A DNA stretch of 64,000 nucleotides from assembly GCF_000418325.1 (NCBI RefSeq), contig NC_021658.1, positions 1,798,001 to 1,862,000 of the forward strand, given 5' to 3'. The notes below the pieces were generated by a model. That model worked only from the letters and a program-made list of their open reading frames with translations. It was not told where the DNA came from and made no database searches. The first letter of the stretch is position 1. Each line of letters starts with the position of its first letter. Positions 52,841 to 61,036 of this stretch are shown here, piece by piece. This stretch comes from Sorangium cellulosum So0157-2 (GTDB lineage Bacteria > Myxococcota_A > Polyangia > Polyangiales > Polyangiaceae). Both the position numbers and the translations under genes were made by a program.

Positions 52841-54515
52841 GGTCGATCTCGACGGTGTGCACCGCGGCCATTGCCGGCGAGGCGCGGAGCGCCGCGAGCA
52901 ACGGGCCGCGCTCCTGCCGATCGTCGCCCTCGGCCCAGTGGGCGACGATCAGCAGGAGCGCGGCCGGGTCGGGCGGGGCCATGATCTCCGCGAGCAGCGC
53001 GGCGCTGTCCGCGTCGCCCCAGTGGGCGTCGGCGATGAAGACGATCACCGGGCGGCGATCGGAGAGCCGCCCGAGCAGGTCGCGGAGCGCGGCCGACGCG
53101 CGCGCCCGGAGCCGCGGCTCGCCCTCGTCGTCGGCGGGGCTCCGCGGCGAGGCGCGCACGGCCGGGACGCGCGCGAGCACGGGGAAGACGCGGGCGAGCG
53201 CGGCGGCGCCGCGGGGCATGAGCGCGGCGGCCTGCTCGGGCGGGGCCCGCACGAGGTGGCGGCTGAGCGCGTCGATCGCGCCGTCGAGCGCCTTGAACGG
53301 CACCTGCTCGCGCTCGTGGCACCGGCCCTCGAGGACGAGCGCGTCCTCGGCGAAGCCGTCGAGGAAGGCGCGCACGCGCGCGCCCGGCTCCGCCCCGGCG
53401 GCGCCGTGGACGAGGACCAGGCACGGCTGCCCCCCGCGCGCCCGCGCGAGCGCGCCGGCGAGCGCGTCGAGCTCCGGCCCGGGCGGCGGGCGCGCCGCGC
53501 GCGCGCCGCGGCCGCTCTGTGCTGGGGCCGGGGCCGCGGCCGCCGGGCTGTCCGCCCCGCCGAGGCGCCGGATCACCTCGGGGCCGGAGGGGCGCCGCTC
53601 CGGCGCCGTGCACAGGAGATCGGCGGCGAGGCTGGCGAGGTCGTCCGGCGCCCACGGCGCGACGTCCTGGAGCCGGCGGGGCGCGGCGCGCTGCTTCTCG
53701 GCGAGGATCTCGAGGGGCGTCCCCGCGAAGGGCGGCTCTCCTGCGAGCGCCTCGAAGAGCATCACGCCGAGGGCGTACCAGTCGGCGCTCGGCGTGACGG
53801 CGCGCGCGCTCACCTGCTCCGGCGCCATGTACCGCGGCGTCCCCACGAGCTGCTCGGCGTCGGTCGCGCTCTGCCCGCTGTGCGACAGGCGCGAGGCGAT
53901 GCCGAAATCGAGCACGACGGCGCGCCCCTCGGGCGTGACGAGCACGTTCGAGGGCTTGAGGTCGCGGTGGACGAGCCGCGCCTCGTGCACGGCCAGGAGC
54001 GCCCGGGCGACCTGGACGAGCGACGACCGCACCCGCGCGACGTCGGCGCGCGCCTCCGGGCGATGGCCCGCGCGGACATCGATCGACGTGGGCGATGCGG
54101 GCCAGCGCACGACGGCTTCTTCCTGCGTGGCGTCGAGATCGATTCCCTCGTCCGGGGGCGCCGTGCTCGGGAGATGTGTCTCCGGGGCCGGGGCCGTGGT
54201 TGGCGCGGCGCCGCCTGCGGCGTCCTGCCCGCGCACGTAGGTGAGCCAGTCCACACCGTGGATGAGCTCCATGGTGAAGAGCCACTCGTCTCCGCTGCCG
54301 ATGAGATCGTGGAGCCGGACGAGGTTGTCGTGAGCGATGTCGGCCAGCGCCCGGAATTCCCGCTTGAAGCGGTACAGCGCCGGCGCGCTCACGCGCGTGA
54401 GGATTTTCAGGGCGACGCGCTCGCCGCGCGCGCGATCGAGCGCCTCGTACACGATCCCGAAGCCGCCTGCCCCGAGCCGCCGGACGATCTGAAAGCGCTC
54501 GGGGACATGCGGCAT
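52833..54515 (-). CDS. Ser/Thr protein kinase with shortened, degenerate ATPase domain
   Basis: 560 residues. Kinase domain complete: GAGGFG, VALKIL, HRDLKPSN, DFG, APE, with a Pro/Thr-rich insertion of about 70 residues before the catalytic loop. The C-terminal 210 residues align with the ATPase domain of the neighbour (48953-52840), but the P-loop reads HGAAGAEPGARV (no Lys) and Walker B reads VIVFIADAHWGD (Asp lost), and everything after it, including the TPR tail, is missing. The two genes converge and overlap by 8 bp. Probably an active kinase whose ATPase has become a scaffold. Confidence 0.9.
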   Translation of the reverse strand: MPHVPERFQIVRRLGAGGFGIVYEALDRARGERVALKILTRVSAPALYRFKREFRALADIAHDNLVRLHDLIGSGDEWLFTMELIHGVDWLTYVRGQDAAGGAAPTTAPAPETHLPSTAPPDEGIDLDATQEEAVVRWPASPTSIDVRAGHRPEARADVARVRSSLVQVARALLAVHEARLVHRDLKPSNVLVTPEGRAVVLDFGIASRLSHSGQSATDAEQLVGTPRYMAPEQVSARAVTPSADWYALGVMLFEALAGEPPFAGTPLEILAEKQRAAPRRLQDVAPWAPDDLASLAADLLCTAPERRPSGPEVIRRLGGADSPAAAAPAPAQSGRGARAARPPPGPELDALAGALARARGGQPCLVLVHGAAGAEPGARVRAFLDGFAEDALVLEGRCHEREQVPFKALDGAIDALSRHLVRAPPEQAAALMPRGAAALARVFPVLARVPAVRASPRSPADDEGEPRLRARASAALRDLLGRLSDRRPVIVFIADAHWGDADSAALLAEIMAPPDPAALLLIVAHWAEGDDRQERGPLLAALRASPAMAAVHTVEIDLS

Positions 54516-54717
54516 GGCGGCTACGCGAGGTGAGGTGCCTGAGGAGCGACCGTATCAGGTCGTGGCGCTCGGCGGCCAGCGTCGAGCGCGGCCGGAGCCT
54601 CCGGAGGTGGGACCGGCGCGCCAGCGCGCTTTCGAGGCTGATTGACAATGCCCCGGCGGCTCCCGCATCCTGGGCTCCGATCACCCACCCGAGGCCCCGA
54701 GGCCGCAGGAAGATGCC

Positions 54718-56511
54718 ATGAGCACCGTTCTCCACCGTCTGGATCAGTGGGCCAATGAATCCCCGTACGCGCCGGCCCAGCGTTACAAATCCGGGGGCGA
54801 ATGGACGACGCTGACGGCGCGAGACGTTCGCGACCGGGTCCACCACCTGGCGCTGTTCCTCGAGTCGAGGGGGTTCGACGCGAGCCAGATCGGCGCGATT
54901 CTCTCGTACAATTGCCCGCAATGGGTGCACGTCGATCTCGCGGCGCTGCTCGTCGGGGGCAAGTCGGCGGGGCTCTATCCGAACTCCACGGCCAAGGACA
55001 TCCACTACATCCTGACGCATACCGAGGCGACGCTGCTCTCGGTGCAAAACCGGGAATACTTCCAGAAGATCGCCGGGGAGAAGGGCGAATCCGCCGCCCC
55101 TGACAGCGTGCGATGGATCCTCGTCTTCGACGGCGACACGTCGATCTCTCCGAAGGCGATCTCGTACGAATCGGCGCTGGCCGAGGGCCGCGCGCTCGCG
55201 CAGCGGCCGGGCGCGAAGACGTACGCCGATTACCTGGCGAAGATCGACCCCAGGGCCGGCGCGTTCTTGATCTACACCTCGGGCACGACGGGCAACCCCA
55301 AGGGGGCGATGATCTCGCACGACAACCTGGCCTACACGTCCGACATGGTGGTGAAGTACTGGGGCCTGCCGTTCGCGCGCGGCACGATGTTCTCGTTCCT
55401 CCCGCTCTGTCATATCGCCGAGAAGCTGCAGAACGTGGGGGTCGGCATCACCCAGCGCTATGCCGTCAATTTCTGCTCGAAGTTCGAGAACGTCTCGGTC
55501 GAGCTCCCCGAGGTGCAGCCCACGCTGCTGCTCTGCGTGCCGCGCCTCTGGGAGAAGATGATGGAAGGCGTGATGGCGAAGGTGCGCGGCGGCAAGGGCG
55601 CGAAGAAGAAGCTCGCCGAGTGGGCGCTCTCGGTCGGCGCGCGCGTGGCCGAGGCGAAGTATGCGCAGCGGGCGCCGAGCCCGCTCGACGCGTTGCAGCT
55701 CAAGCTCGCGGACAAGCTCGTGCTCGGCAAGGTGCGCGCCGCCCTCGGCCTGGGCAAGGCCGAGATGCTGGCCTCGGGCGCGGCGGCGCTCGCGCCGCAC
55801 ATCTCGACGTGGTTCCGCGCGCTCGGCCTCGAGATCCTCGAGGATTTCGGCCAGACCGAGTCGACGGGCGTCATCTGCATGACCGAGCCTGGCGTCGAGA
55901 GCGCGGGGACCGTGGGCAAGCCCGTGCCCGGCGTGGAGTTCAAGCTGGCCGACGACGGCGAGATCCTGACGCGCGGCCGGCACGTGTTCGTCGGCTATTA
56001 CAAGGACGAGGCGGCGACCGCGGTCGCGCTCGAGGACGGCTGGCTGCACACGGGCGATCTCGGCGAGTGGAACGAGCGCGGGCAGCTCAAGATCCGCGGT
56101 CGCAAGAAGGAGATCCTCAAGACCTCCGGCGGCAAGATGATCGCGCCGCTGCCGATCGAGGAGAGGCTCAAGGCGGCGGAGATCATCAGTCAGGTGTGCA
56201 TGGTGGGCGACGGCCGCAAGTACCTCTCGGCGCTGATCACCCTGACCGAGGCGAAGCTCGCCGAGCTGAAGGCCCGTGGCGCCCTGAACGGCGACGCCGC
56301 GATCACGACCCCCGAGGTGGTCGACCAGGTGAAGGCGCACATCGACGCCCTGAACGCGGGGCTCGCGAGCTTCGAGCAGATCAAGAGGTTCACCGTCCTC
56401 GGCCGCGAGTTCTCGGTGCAGGACGGCGAGATGACGCCGACGCTCAAGATGAAGCGCAACGTGATCGAGCAGCGCTTCCGCGGCGTGATCGACCAGATGT
56501 ACGCCGAGTAA
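54718..56511 (+). CDS. Long-chain acyl-CoA synthetase (AMP-forming)
   Basis: 597 residues of the ANL superfamily, FadD15/bubblegum-type long-chain ligase. The AMP-binding P-loop is YTSGTTGNPKG, A5 is FGQTESTG, A7 is YYKDEAATAVALEDGWLHTGDLG, A8 is RGRKKEILKTSGGKMIAPLPIE. It activates fatty acids to acyl-AMP and then acyl-CoA. The catalytic Lys of A10 would be near 'EMTPTLKMKRN'. Cytosolic or peripheral membrane. ATG at 54718. Its stop is embedded in a 9-bp tandem repeat with a stop in each of the first three copies. Confidence 0.95.
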   Translation: MSTVLHRLDQWANESPYAPAQRYKSGGEWTTLTARDVRDRVHHLALFLESRGFDASQIGAILSYNCPQWVHVDLAALLVGGKSAGLYPNSTAKDIHYILTHTEATLLSVQNREYFQKIAGEKGESAAPDSVRWILVFDGDTSISPKAISYESALAEGRALAQRPGAKTYADYLAKIDPRAGAFLIYTSGTTGNPKGAMISHDNLAYTSDMVVKYWGLPFARGTMFSFLPLCHIAEKLQNVGVGITQRYAVNFCSKFENVSVELPEVQPTLLLCVPRLWEKMMEGVMAKVRGGKGAKKKLAEWALSVGARVAEAKYAQRAPSPLDALQLKLADKLVLGKVRAALGLGKAEMLASGAAALAPHISTWFRALGLEILEDFGQTESTGVICMTEPGVESAGTVGKPVPGVEFKLADDGEILTRGRHVFVGYYKDEAATAVALEDGWLHTGDLGEWNERGQLKIRGRKKEILKTSGGKMIAPLPIEERLKAAEIISQVCMVGDGRKYLSALITLTEAKLAELKARGALNGDAAITTPEVVDQVKAHIDALNAGLASFEQIKRFTVLGREFSVQDGEMTPTLKMKRNVIEQRFRGVIDQMYAE

Positions 56512-56538
56512 GCCGAGTAAGCCGAGTAAGCCGAGCAA
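56503..56538 (+). repeat. 9-bp tandem repeat carrying serial in-frame stops
   Basis: GCCGAGTAA occurs at 56503-56511, 56512-56520 and 56521-56529, then GCCGAGCAA at 56530-56538. The period equals three codons, so the acyl-CoA ligase ends Ala-Glu-stop three times in frame, and the fourth copy has mutated TAA to CAA. Confidence 0.95.
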
Positions 56539-56642
56539 GAAGACGCGGCGCAAGGGAGAGGACTCCTCGCGTCCTCTTGCCCGTCCCCGAGATGCGTCAC
56601 CCGTTCCCGTGGGGTGCGTCCTCGCGTACAATCGCGCCCGCC

Positions 56643-57626
56643 ATGAAATCTCCTCGCTTGCTCGGCTTCATCGGGTTGCTCTTGGGTGTGGCAGCCGCTT
56701 GCGGCGCGCCCTCGCCTCAGCAGACGGCCTCCGGGACCGGCGGGGCGGGCGGCAGCGAGCCCGACGAGGCCGGAGGAGCGCCCGGCGACGGCGGCGCGGG
56801 CGGCGACGGCGGCGCGGGCGGCGACGGCGGCGCGGGCGGCGAGGCCGAGGCCACGTGGCCGGCCGGTTGCGCCGAGCTGCCGGCGCCCATCAGGGCCGAG
56901 GGCGCCATCGTCGAGCTCGCGTTCGAGCTCGTCCTCGGCGGCGAGCCGTTCCTGTTCGGCGAGCCGAACGCCGCGCCGGACGGCAGCACCGTCACGCCGC
57001 TCAACGCCCGCTTCTACGTCTCGCACGCGGCGCTGATCCAGGCGGGCGGCGATCTCGTGCCCGTCGATATCGTCGGCCCGGAGGGCGCCCCCGCCCCTCA
57101 CGGGGTCCACTTCTACAACGCCGAGGACCCGGGCTCGGCCACGCTCCGGCTGCGCGCTCCGGCTGGCAGCTATGAAGGCGTCAGCTTCGTCTGGGGCTTG
57201 CACCAGGCCTGCAATGTCTCCCAGCCCGCGCAAAACGTCGCGCCCCTCTCGGATGCCTCCCAGATGACGTGGCCGCACACCGGCTACCTCTGGCTGCGCT
57301 ACGAGGGCAGGGTGGATCCGCCGGCCGGAGGTGAGCCCGTCGATCCGGACGAAGGGACGGTGCCGCCGGCGGTCCACATGGGCGGCAACCTGGTCATGGA
57401 TCTCGTCCCCAGGGTCGAGGTACGAGGCGCCTTGTCGGTGCCCGAGAGCGGCTCGACGGGCAAGGTCGTCCGGGTCGCCATGGACGAGGTCTTCGAGGGC
57501 GCCACGGCGGACGTCGACTTGACCGGGTTCATGGGGCCGCCCGGGCCCGTGGGCGACGAGCTCCTCGCGGGTGAGCGCCTGCGGCGCAGCCTCCCCGACC
57601 TGACGGTGTTCGCCTTCGATCCGTGA
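56643..57626 (+). CDS. mbnP: MbnP-family copper-binding lipoprotein
   Basis: 327 residues. Lipoprotein signal (GVAAAC, Cys20), Gly/Asp linker made of an 18-bp DNA repeat, then an MbnP domain (about 85-325): 'VELAFELVLGGEPFLFGE', 'LNARFYVSHAALIQAGGD', 'APAGSYEGVSFVWGL', 'MTWPHTGYLWLRYEG'. MbnP is a periplasmic copper protein in which a partner di-heme enzyme, MbnH, oxidises a Trp to kynurenine. The family motif MxWxWxxGY is here M-T-W210-P-H212-T-G-Y215, i.e. the second Trp is His. It overlaps the MbnH-like gene by GTGA, so the pair is translationally coupled. No methanobactin precursor or mbnB/C is seen nearby. Confidence 0.85.
   Translation: MKSPRLLGFIGLLLGVAAACGAPSPQQTASGTGGAGGSEPDEAGGAPGDGGAGGDGGAGGDGGAGGEAEATWPAGCAELPAPIRAEGAIVELAFELVLGGEPFLFGEPNAAPDGSTVTPLNARFYVSHAALIQAGGDLVPVDIVGPEGAPAPHGVHFYNAEDPGSATLRLRAPAGSYEGVSFVWGLHQACNVSQPAQNVAPLSDASQMTWPHTGYLWLRYEGRVDPPAGGEPVDPDEGTVPPAVHMGGNLVMDLVPRVEVRGALSVPESGSTGKVVRVAMDEVFEGATADVDLTGFMGPPGPVGDELLAGERLRRSLPDLTVFAFDP
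56784..56837 (+). repeat. 18-bp minisatellite in the MbnP linker
   Basis: Three perfect copies of GGCGACGGCGGCGCGGGC (56784-56801, 56802-56819, 56820-56837) encode the GDGGAG repeats between lipobox and domain. The in-frame period means copy number can change linker length without frameshift. Confidence 0.9.
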
Positions 57627-58669
57627 CGCCGGGCTTGGGCCGCGGAGGCGCCGTCGGCCTGACGGCGCTGCTCCTTTCGGGCGGATGCGGCGATGACGGG
57701 CCGGCGGGCTCCGGACCTCTGCCGCCGCTCGTCACGGACGCCATCCCCGCCGGGTTTCCGGCGCGCGCCGCGGCGGCCAGGGCGCCGGCCGAGAACGCGC
57801 TCACCGAGGCGAGGGCCCAGCTCGGCAAGCGGCTCTTCTTCGACGCGCGCCTCTCTCGCACCGGCGAGGTGGCGTGCGCGAGCTGCCACCGCCAGGAGCA
57901 CGCCTTCGCCGAGCCGGATCCCGTCTCCCGGGGGGTCGACGGCCGCCTGGGACAGCGCAACGCGCCCGCGCTTGTGAACCTGGCGTGGGGCGAGAGCTTC
58001 CTGTGGGACGGCCGCGCGGCCACCCTGGAAGAGCAGGCGGGGATGCCCATCGAGCACCCCGACGAGATGGGCCTATCGCTCGCCGAGGCCGTCGCTCGCG
58101 TGGCCGGCGATGACGCCTACGTCGAGGCGTTCGCGGATGCCTATGGCGGGCCGCCCGGCGAGGAGCCGTTGCGCCAGGCCATCGCCAGCTTCCTCCGTTC
58201 GATCGTCAGCGCCGACAGCCCTTACGACCGGCACCTGCGCGGGGACGACACGAGCTTCGGAGACGCCGAGCGCCGCGGCGAGGCGCTGTTCCTGAGCGAG
58301 CGGGCTGGCTGCTTCCATTGCCACCCGGCCGGAAGGCTCAGCAACGAGGGCTTCTTCAACAACGGCACCTACCTCGACGGCGGCGACGTCGGGCGGCAAA
58401 GGATCACCGGACGGACGGGAGACCTCGGGAAATTCAAGGTGCCCGGTCTGCGGAACATCGCGGCGAGCGCCCCCTACATGCACGATGGATCGCTGGCGAC
58501 GCTGGAGGACGTGGTCGACCACTACGATCGCGGCGGTCTGGGCCATGTCTCCACCGATCCGCAGATCGAGGCGCTGGGGCTCTCGCCGGACGAGAAGGCC
58601 GATCTGGCGGCGTTCCTGCGGTCGCTGACCGATCCCGCCTTCCTCGACGATCCGCGGTACCGCCCCTGA
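57623..58669 (+). CDS. mbnH: MbnH-like di-heme enzyme (MauG/cytochrome c peroxidase family)
   Basis: 348 residues, GTG start overlapping the mbnP stop. N-terminal lipobox-like signal (LLSGGC, Cys22) and two c-type heme sites: CASCH (85-89) and CFHCH (230-234). Family landmarks include 'LGKRLFFDARLSRTGEVACASCHRQ', 'NAPALVNLAW', 'FKVPGLRNIAASAPYMHDGSLATLEDVVDHYDRGG'. MauG/MbnH enzymes reach a bis-Fe(IV) state and oxidise a protein Trp; the fused neighbourhood with mbnP makes that role more likely than peroxide detoxification. Periplasmic. The 3' end is followed by a 10-bp hairpin. Confidence 0.88.
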   Translation: MTPGLGRGGAVGLTALLLSGGCGDDGPAGSGPLPPLVTDAIPAGFPARAAAARAPAENALTEARAQLGKRLFFDARLSRTGEVACASCHRQEHAFAEPDPVSRGVDGRLGQRNAPALVNLAWGESFLWDGRAATLEEQAGMPIEHPDEMGLSLAEAVARVAGDDAYVEAFADAYGGPPGEEPLRQAIASFLRSIVSADSPYDRHLRGDDTSFGDAERRGEALFLSERAGCFHCHPAGRLSNEGFFNNGTYLDGGDVGRQRITGRTGDLGKFKVPGLRNIAASAPYMHDGSLATLEDVVDHYDRGGLGHVSTDPQIEALGLSPDEKADLAAFLRSLTDPAFLDDPRYRP

Positions 58670-58679
58670 GCGAGAAGGA

Positions 58680-58707
58680 GAGACCTGGCCACGAGGAGCC
58701 AGGTCTC
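58680..58707. terminator. 10-bp hairpin between mbnH and peroxiredoxin genes
   Basis: GAGACCTGGC (58680-58689) and GCCAGGTCTC (58698-58707) pair perfectly with an 8-nt loop, between two converging genes; likely bidirectional terminator. Confidence 0.65.
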
Positions 58708-58713
58708 CGTCAA

Positions 58714-59436
58714 TCAGGCCTTCGCGAAGTACGCCTCGAGCTCGTCGGCCCCGCCGATGTACTTCCCGTCGATGAAGACCTGCGGCGTCGACGACTTCCC
58801 GCTCACCGCCCGCAGCCGGCGCGGCGAGGCCGCCACCTCCTCGTACGCCAGGCCCCGCTCCTCCAGGAGCCGCTTCGCCTTCGCGCAGTAGCCACACCCC
58901 GGCTTCGTGAATATCAGCACGTCGTTCGGCGCCTTCGACGACGGATCCAGGTGCTTCAGCATCGTGTCCGCGTCCGACACCTCGAAGGGATCGCCCTCCT
59001 TCTCGGGCTCGATGAACATCTTCTTGATGACGCCATCCTCGACAAGCATCGAGTAGCGCCACGAGCGCTTGCCGAACCCGAGGTTCGCCTTGTCGACGAG
59101 CATCCCCATCTTCTCGGTGAACTCCCCGTTCCCGTCGGGCAGGAACAGGACCTTGTCCGCCTCCTGCGCCTTGCACCACTCATCCATCACGAACGCGTCG
59201 TTCACCGAGATGCACGCGATCGTGTCGACCCCGCGCCGCTTGAACTCTGCCGCGAGCTCGTTGTAGCGCGGCACATGGCTGCTCGAGCAGGTCGGCGTGA
59301 AGGCGCCCGGCAGCGCGAACACCACCACCTTCTTGCCCGCGAACACGTCCTTGGTGGTCACGTCCTTCCACTGACCGTCGACACGCGTGCGAAACGTGAC
59401 ATCCGGAACGCGCTGCCCTTCGAGGTTCTTCAGCAT
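58714..59436 (-). CDS. Peroxiredoxin-glutaredoxin hybrid
   Basis: 240 residues. The N-terminal Prx5-type peroxiredoxin has peroxidatic Cys50 in [12 protein letters not shown] (about 1-160). The C-terminal glutaredoxin has CGYC in '[13 protein letters not shown]', cis-Pro in STPQVFI and 'GGADEL' (about 168-240). Such fusions reduce peroxides using glutathione without a separate reductant. Cytosolic. GGAGGAGC before the ATG fixes the start. An inverted repeat lies 30 bp upstream of the start (59467-59482). It converges with the heme enzyme mbnH, which may use peroxide, but no functional link is shown. Confidence 0.95.
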   Translation of the reverse strand: MLKNLEGQRVPDVTFRTRVDGQWKDVTTKDVFAGKKVVVFALPGAFTPTCSSSHVPRYNELAAEFKRRGVDTIACISVNDAFVMDEWCKAQEADKVLFLPDGNGEFTEKMGMLVDKANLGFGKRSWRYSMLVEDGVIKKMFIEPEKEGDPFEVSDADTMLKHLDPSSKAPNDVLIFTKPGCGYCAKAKRLLEERGLAYEEVAASPRRLRAVSGKSSTPQVFIDGKYIGGADELEAYFAKA

Positions 59437-59466
59437 GACTGTCGTGCTCCTCCAGTGCTCTTCTGG

Positions 59467-59482
59467 CGCCGTCGGGACGGCG
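59467..59482. promoter_or_regulatory. CGCCGTC-GG-GACGGCG operator candidate
   Basis: Perfect 7-bp arms with a 2-bp spacer, 31 bp upstream of the peroxiredoxin-glutaredoxin start; placed where a redox-responsive repressor could bind. Confidence 0.35.
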
Positions 59483-59717
59483 ACCCTTGTCCAACGTCGT
59501 GCGGCGCTCCACGCGGCGCTCTCGCTCTGTGGCCGGCGAGAACTTAACCCCGCGCATCGACGCCGGCCAGCCGTCGCGCGCGCTCCGGAGGTCGCGCGCG
59601 CGGCCGCGCGCCATGCGGCACAGCCCGCTGTGGCGTTTCTGCAGCCGCCGGCGTCAGAGCGTGCCTGACAGGCGACCCCTGCGCAGGCCGCGTTTCAAGG
59701 CCAGGGCCGGCCGACAG

Positions 59718-59742
59718 CCGCGCCGCCTTATGCGCGGCGCGG
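59718..59742 (-). terminator. Hairpin after the MGMT-AlkA gene
   Basis: CCGCGCCGC (59718-59726) pairs with GCGGCGCGG (59734-59742), loop CTTATGC, 32 bp beyond the stop of the minus-strand repair gene. Confidence 0.5.
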
Positions 59743-59773
59743 GGACAGCCCCGGCCGCCGCGGGAGCGCGAGG

Positions 59774-60994
59774 TCAGTCTTCCCGCGCCAGCTCCGCCGC
59801 GCGCCACAGGTACCAGCTCGCCACCGTGCGGTACGGCCTCCAGCGCGCCCCGCGCCGCTCGAGGTCCTTGCGCCCCGGCAGGTCGCGCTGCTTGAACGCG
59901 AACGCGAAACCTTTGCGGATGCCGTAGTCGTCCACGGGCAGCACGTCGGGGCGGCCGAGCCGGAACATGAGGAGCATCTCCGCGGTCCAGCGGCCGACGC
60001 CGCGCACCTGCGTGAGGCGCTCGACGATCGCCTCGTCGTCCATGCCGTGGACCTCGGCGAGCGTGGGGAGCTCGCCGTCCTTCGTCCTCCGCGCGAGGTC
60101 GCGCAGCGCGAGCAGCTTCGCGCGCGAGAGGCCGGCCGCGCGGAGCTCCTCGTCCGAGGCGCGCAGGAGCTGCTCGGGCGTGAAGCCCTCGTGCGCCGGG
60201 GGGAAGAGCGCGCGCACGCGCGCGAAGATGGTCGCCGCGGCCTTGCCGGTGAGCTGCTGGTAGACGATCGACTCGGCGAGCGCGAGGAAGAGGCTCGACG
60301 TCCGGTCGAGCCGCATGCCGAACGGCCCGACCCGATCGATGAGCCGCCCGAGGGCCGCGTCGGACGCGCGCAGGCGCTCGACGGCGGCGGCCGGATCGAA
60401 GCCGTACGCGCCGCCGGCGTCGCCGCCGCCGGCCTGAGGCGCGCCGGCCGCCGCGCCGTCGGCCTGAGGGGCGCCGGCCGGCCGGGCGCGCTCGATCTCG
60501 AGGAGGCGGAGCTTGGTCGTGACGCCGCCGTCGGCGGAGAAGCCGCCGACCTTGCCGCCGGCCGCGAGCACGCGGTGGCACGGCACGAGGATCGCGAACG
60601 GGTTGCGCCCGAGCGCCTGCCCCACGGCGCGCGCCGCGCCGACCGACCCGAGCCGCGCCGCGATGTCGCCGTAGGTCAGCGTGGCGCCCGGCGGGATGGT
60701 GCGCGCGACCTCGTAGACGCGGCGGTGGAACGGCGGCACGCGCTCCAGGTCGAGCGGGACGCCGGACAGATCGCTCGCCTCGCCCCGGAGGAGCGCGGCG
60801 ATGCCGTCGATGGCGCGCTGCACGTCGGGCGGGGGCGGCGCCTCGAGCGCGCCCGGCATGCGCTCCAGCAGGCGCGCGCGCGTGCCCTCCTCGCGCCCCT
60901 CCGGGAGCTGCAAGAGGGCGACGCCACGCGCGCCCCACGCGATGCCGCACCGGCCGATCGCCGTATCGAAGAGGAGGAAGCCGTGTGCCGTCAT
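59774..60994 (-). CDS. Fused O6-alkylguanine methyltransferase and AlkA-type DNA glycosylase
   Basis: 406 residues. The N-terminal MGMT/Ogt part (1-170) has the alkyl-accepting Cys139 in VPCHRV, the DNA-binding helix 'TLTYGDIAARLGSVGAARAVGQALGRNPF' and 'GFSADGG'. An Ala/Gly/Pro linker (about 170-198) contains repeated AGAPQA. The C-terminal HhH-GPD glycosylase (200-406) has the helix-hairpin-helix 'LTQVRGVGRWTAEMLLMF' and catalytic Asp in LPVDDYG (about 355). One chain thus repairs O6-alkylguanine directly and excises N-alkylpurines. It lies 42 bp after an AraC-type regulator on the same strand, resembling a rearranged Ada regulon. Confidence 0.93.
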   Translation of the reverse strand: MTAHGFLLFDTAIGRCGIAWGARGVALLQLPEGREEGTRARLLERMPGALEAPPPPDVQRAIDGIAALLRGEASDLSGVPLDLERVPPFHRRVYEVARTIPPGATLTYGDIAARLGSVGAARAVGQALGRNPFAILVPCHRVLAAGGKVGGFSADGGVTTKLRLLEIERARPAGAPQADGAAAGAPQAGGGDAGGAYGFDPAAAVERLRASDAALGRLIDRVGPFGMRLDRTSSLFLALAESIVYQQLTGKAAATIFARVRALFPPAHEGFTPEQLLRASDEELRAAGLSRAKLLALRDLARRTKDGELPTLAEVHGMDDEAIVERLTQVRGVGRWTAEMLLMFRLGRPDVLPVDDYGIRKGFAFAFKQRDLPGRKDLERRGARWRPYRTVASWYLWRAAELARED

Positions 60995-61036
60995 GAGGGG
61001 CCGGCGCGGGCCGAGCGCCCGCGTCCGGCGGCCATC

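Larger units (their letters stand above)
59437..59773. other. Intergenic region upstream of peroxiredoxin gene
   Basis: 337 bp holding the inverted repeat at 59467-59482, a short CACAGC/GCTGTG hairpin (59619-59632) and the terminator at 59718-59742. No gene is supportable. Confidence 0.5.

Noticed and set aside
52441..56631. Minus-strand frame of about 1400 codons across kinase 2 and acyl-CoA ligase
   Set aside because: Antisense or out of frame with two strongly supported genes; Arg/Pro-rich, no domain.
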